9,314 nucleotides of DNA from an uncultured Propionibacteriaceae bacterium (GTDB lineage Bacteria; Actinomycetota; Actinomycetes; Propionibacteriales; Propionibacteriaceae): NCBI GenBank assembly GCA_937859105.1, contig CALMAD010000314.1, positions 1 to 9,314 of the forward strand, given 5' to 3'. The notes under the pieces are model-generated. The model did no database searches. It saw nothing but the letters and a program-made list of their open reading frames with translations, and was not told the DNA's origin. The translations under genes were made by a program, and so were the position numbers. Of the stretch, positions 8,262 to 9,314 are shown piece by piece (position 1 is the first letter of the stretch; each line of letters starts with the position of its first letter).

Positions 8262-9272
8262 CTAGAGCGTAGCCCACTGCAGCAGCCTCTCGAGAGGCCA
8301 CGTGTTGATCACGCGCTCGGGCCCGATGCCGGCCCTCTGCGCGCGTGCTGCACCGTACGCCTGGAACTCCAGTTGGCCCGGGGCGTGCGCGTCGGTGTCG
8401 ATCGCGAACAGGCAGCCGACCTCGGACGCCAGCGCGAGGAGGTCGTCCGGCGGATCGCACCGCTCGGGGCGGCTGTTGATCTCGACGGCGACGTCGAACT
8501 GGCGGCAGGCCTCGAAGACGACCTCCGCGTCGAAGGACGACGGCGGCCGCGTGCCGCGGTCGCCGGCCACGAGGCGTCCGGTGCAGTGACCCAGGACGTT
8601 GGTGCGGGGGTTCGCGATCGCCGTGACCATGCGCCGCGTCATCGCCGCGGCGTCCATGCGCAGTTTGCTGTGGACGCTGGCGACGACGACGTCGAGGCGG
8701 GCCAGCATGCGGGGGGCCTGGTCGAGGCTTCCGTCGTCGAGAATGTCGGTCTCGATGCCGGAGAGCACCCTCAGGTCGAGCACCGCGTTGAGGTCGGCGA
8801 TGAGCTCGAGTTGGGCCGTGAGCCGCTCCGCGTCGAGGCCGTGCGCGACCGTGAGGTGCGGCGAATGGTCGGTGACCACGCAGTATTCGTGCCCGAGCGC
8901 CTGGGCGCAGAGCATCATCTCCTCCACCGAGCTCGACCCGTCCGACCAGTCGGAGTGGGTGTGCAGGTCGCCGCGTAGGTCGGCCAGCAGGGGCACCTCC
9001 CCGGGCACGAGCGGTTCCCGCGCGGCCCGCAACTCGGCGAGGCGGCCCGGCACCTGGCCGGCCACCGCCTGGGCGATCACGGACGCCGTCGACGGCCCGA
9101 TGCCCGGCAACGACGACCAGGCGCGGGCGGCGTCCACGTCGGCCCGGCGGGCAGGATCGAGACCCTCCAGGACGCCGGCGGCGCGCCGGTAGGCCTGGGC
9201 GCGCCGCGCCTGGCCGCCGGTGCGCTCGAGGAGGTAGGCGATCTCGCGCAGGGCCCCGATCGGGTCGATCAC
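8262..9272 (-). CDS. PHP-domain metal-dependent phosphoesterase with N-terminal HHH region (PolX C-half-like)
   Basis: A 336-aa protein made of a Pol-beta-type helix-hairpin-helix region (residues about 5-90, with LPGIGPSTASVIAQA at 55-69) and a PHP domain. The PHP metal ligands are all visible: DLHTHSDWSDG (H104, H106), TDHS (H136), GIETDIL (E174), ASVHSK (H201), LGHCTG (H229) and DTDAH (D294, H296). There is no nucleotidyltransferase (palm) domain, so it is not a polymerase. In PolX this PHP module has 3'-5' exonuclease or AP-endonuclease activity, so a DNA-repair role is plausible; histidinol-phosphatase-like activity is the other option. The GTG at 9272 is chosen because homologues begin with an equivalent of IDPIGALREIAYLLE and a TANNNT box lies six bases upstream. 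The frame stays open to an ATG at 9312-9314, at the window edge, and possibly beyond. It is followed by aceE, an apparently unrelated gene. Confidence 0.9.
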   Translation of the reverse strand: MIDPIGALREIAYLLERTGGQARRAQAYRRAAGVLEGLDPARRADVDAARAWSSLPGIGPSTASVIAQAVAGQVPGRLAELRAAREPLVPGEVPLLADLRGDLHTHSDWSDGSSSVEEMMLCAQALGHEYCVVTDHSPHLTVAHGLDAERLTAQLELIADLNAVLDLRVLSGIETDILDDGSLDQAPRMLARLDVVVASVHSKLRMDAAAMTRRMVTAIANPRTNVLGHCTGRLVAGDRGTRPPSSFDAEVVFEACRQFDVAVEINSRPERCDPPDDLLALASEVGCLFAIDTDAHAPGQLEFQAYGAARAQRAGIGPERVINTWPLERLLQWATL

Positions 9273-9278
9273 GGGGAC

Positions 9279-9284
9279 AGCGTA
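9279..9284 (-). promoter_or_regulatory. Candidate leaderless -10 element for the PHP gene
   Basis: TACGCT (TANNNT) is separated by six bases from the GTG at 9272, the same spacing as at the CPBP gene, and no Shine-Dalgarno lies directly before that GTG. No good -35 is visible, and if translation starts at 9314 or further upstream this hexamer is simply coding. Confidence 0.3.
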
Positions 9285-9314
9285 GTCACCGGGCGCGACT
9301 CCTCCGCGGACCAT

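Overview
The window is a GC-rich chromosomal segment carrying eight genes, all read from the minus strand. The genes point to an actinobacterium (Actinomycetia or a near relative). The evidence is the single-chain actinobacterial-type pyruvate dehydrogenase E1 (aceE), a DUF3052 protein (a family I know essentially only from Actinobacteria), a stand-alone HHH-PHP protein, strong G/C preference at third codon positions, GTG starts, 4-nt start/stop overlaps and at least one probable leaderless promoter. I see no tRNA or rRNA gene, insertion sequence, CRISPR array, prophage or attachment site. No gap between genes exceeds about 160 bases.

Reading in the direction of transcription (right to left), the segment begins with a PHP-domain phosphoesterase with an N-terminal helix-hairpin-helix region (8262-9272). 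It resembles the back half of a PolX polymerase without the polymerase. Next is aceE (5391-8156), closed by a well-formed intrinsic terminator (5335-5372). DUF3052 follows (4803-5231), with its own strong ribosome binding site.

A 68-base gap then holds the most information-rich regulatory DNA in the window. It has three tandem copies of a 16-bp dyad (consensus GTCAAG-N4-CTTGAC) at 21-22 bp spacing, lying over a promoter whose -10 box is six bases from an ATG. This promoter drives a tightly overlapped three-gene cassette: a CPBP-family intramembrane protease (3973-4734), a small four-helix membrane protein (3584-3976) and a 63-aa XRE/Cro-type repressor (3396-3587). The simplest reading is an autoregulated membrane cassette in which the small repressor binds the triple operator.

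The last block (3307 to 1, running off the window) is one operon: ABC ATPase, ABC-2 permease, DesK-type histidine kinase and NarL/DesR-type response regulator. The kinase/regulator pair probably senses an envelope or lipid signal, or the transporter's own substrate, and controls the exporter. The upstream gap (3308-3395) has two short palindromes that could be operators.

Most of the window is ordinary core metabolism and a standard two-component/ABC operon. The CPBP-4TM-XRE cassette with its operator array is the part most likely to repay work, followed by the conserved but unexplained DUF3052-aceE neighbourhood. I found no clear evidence of a wholly new system.
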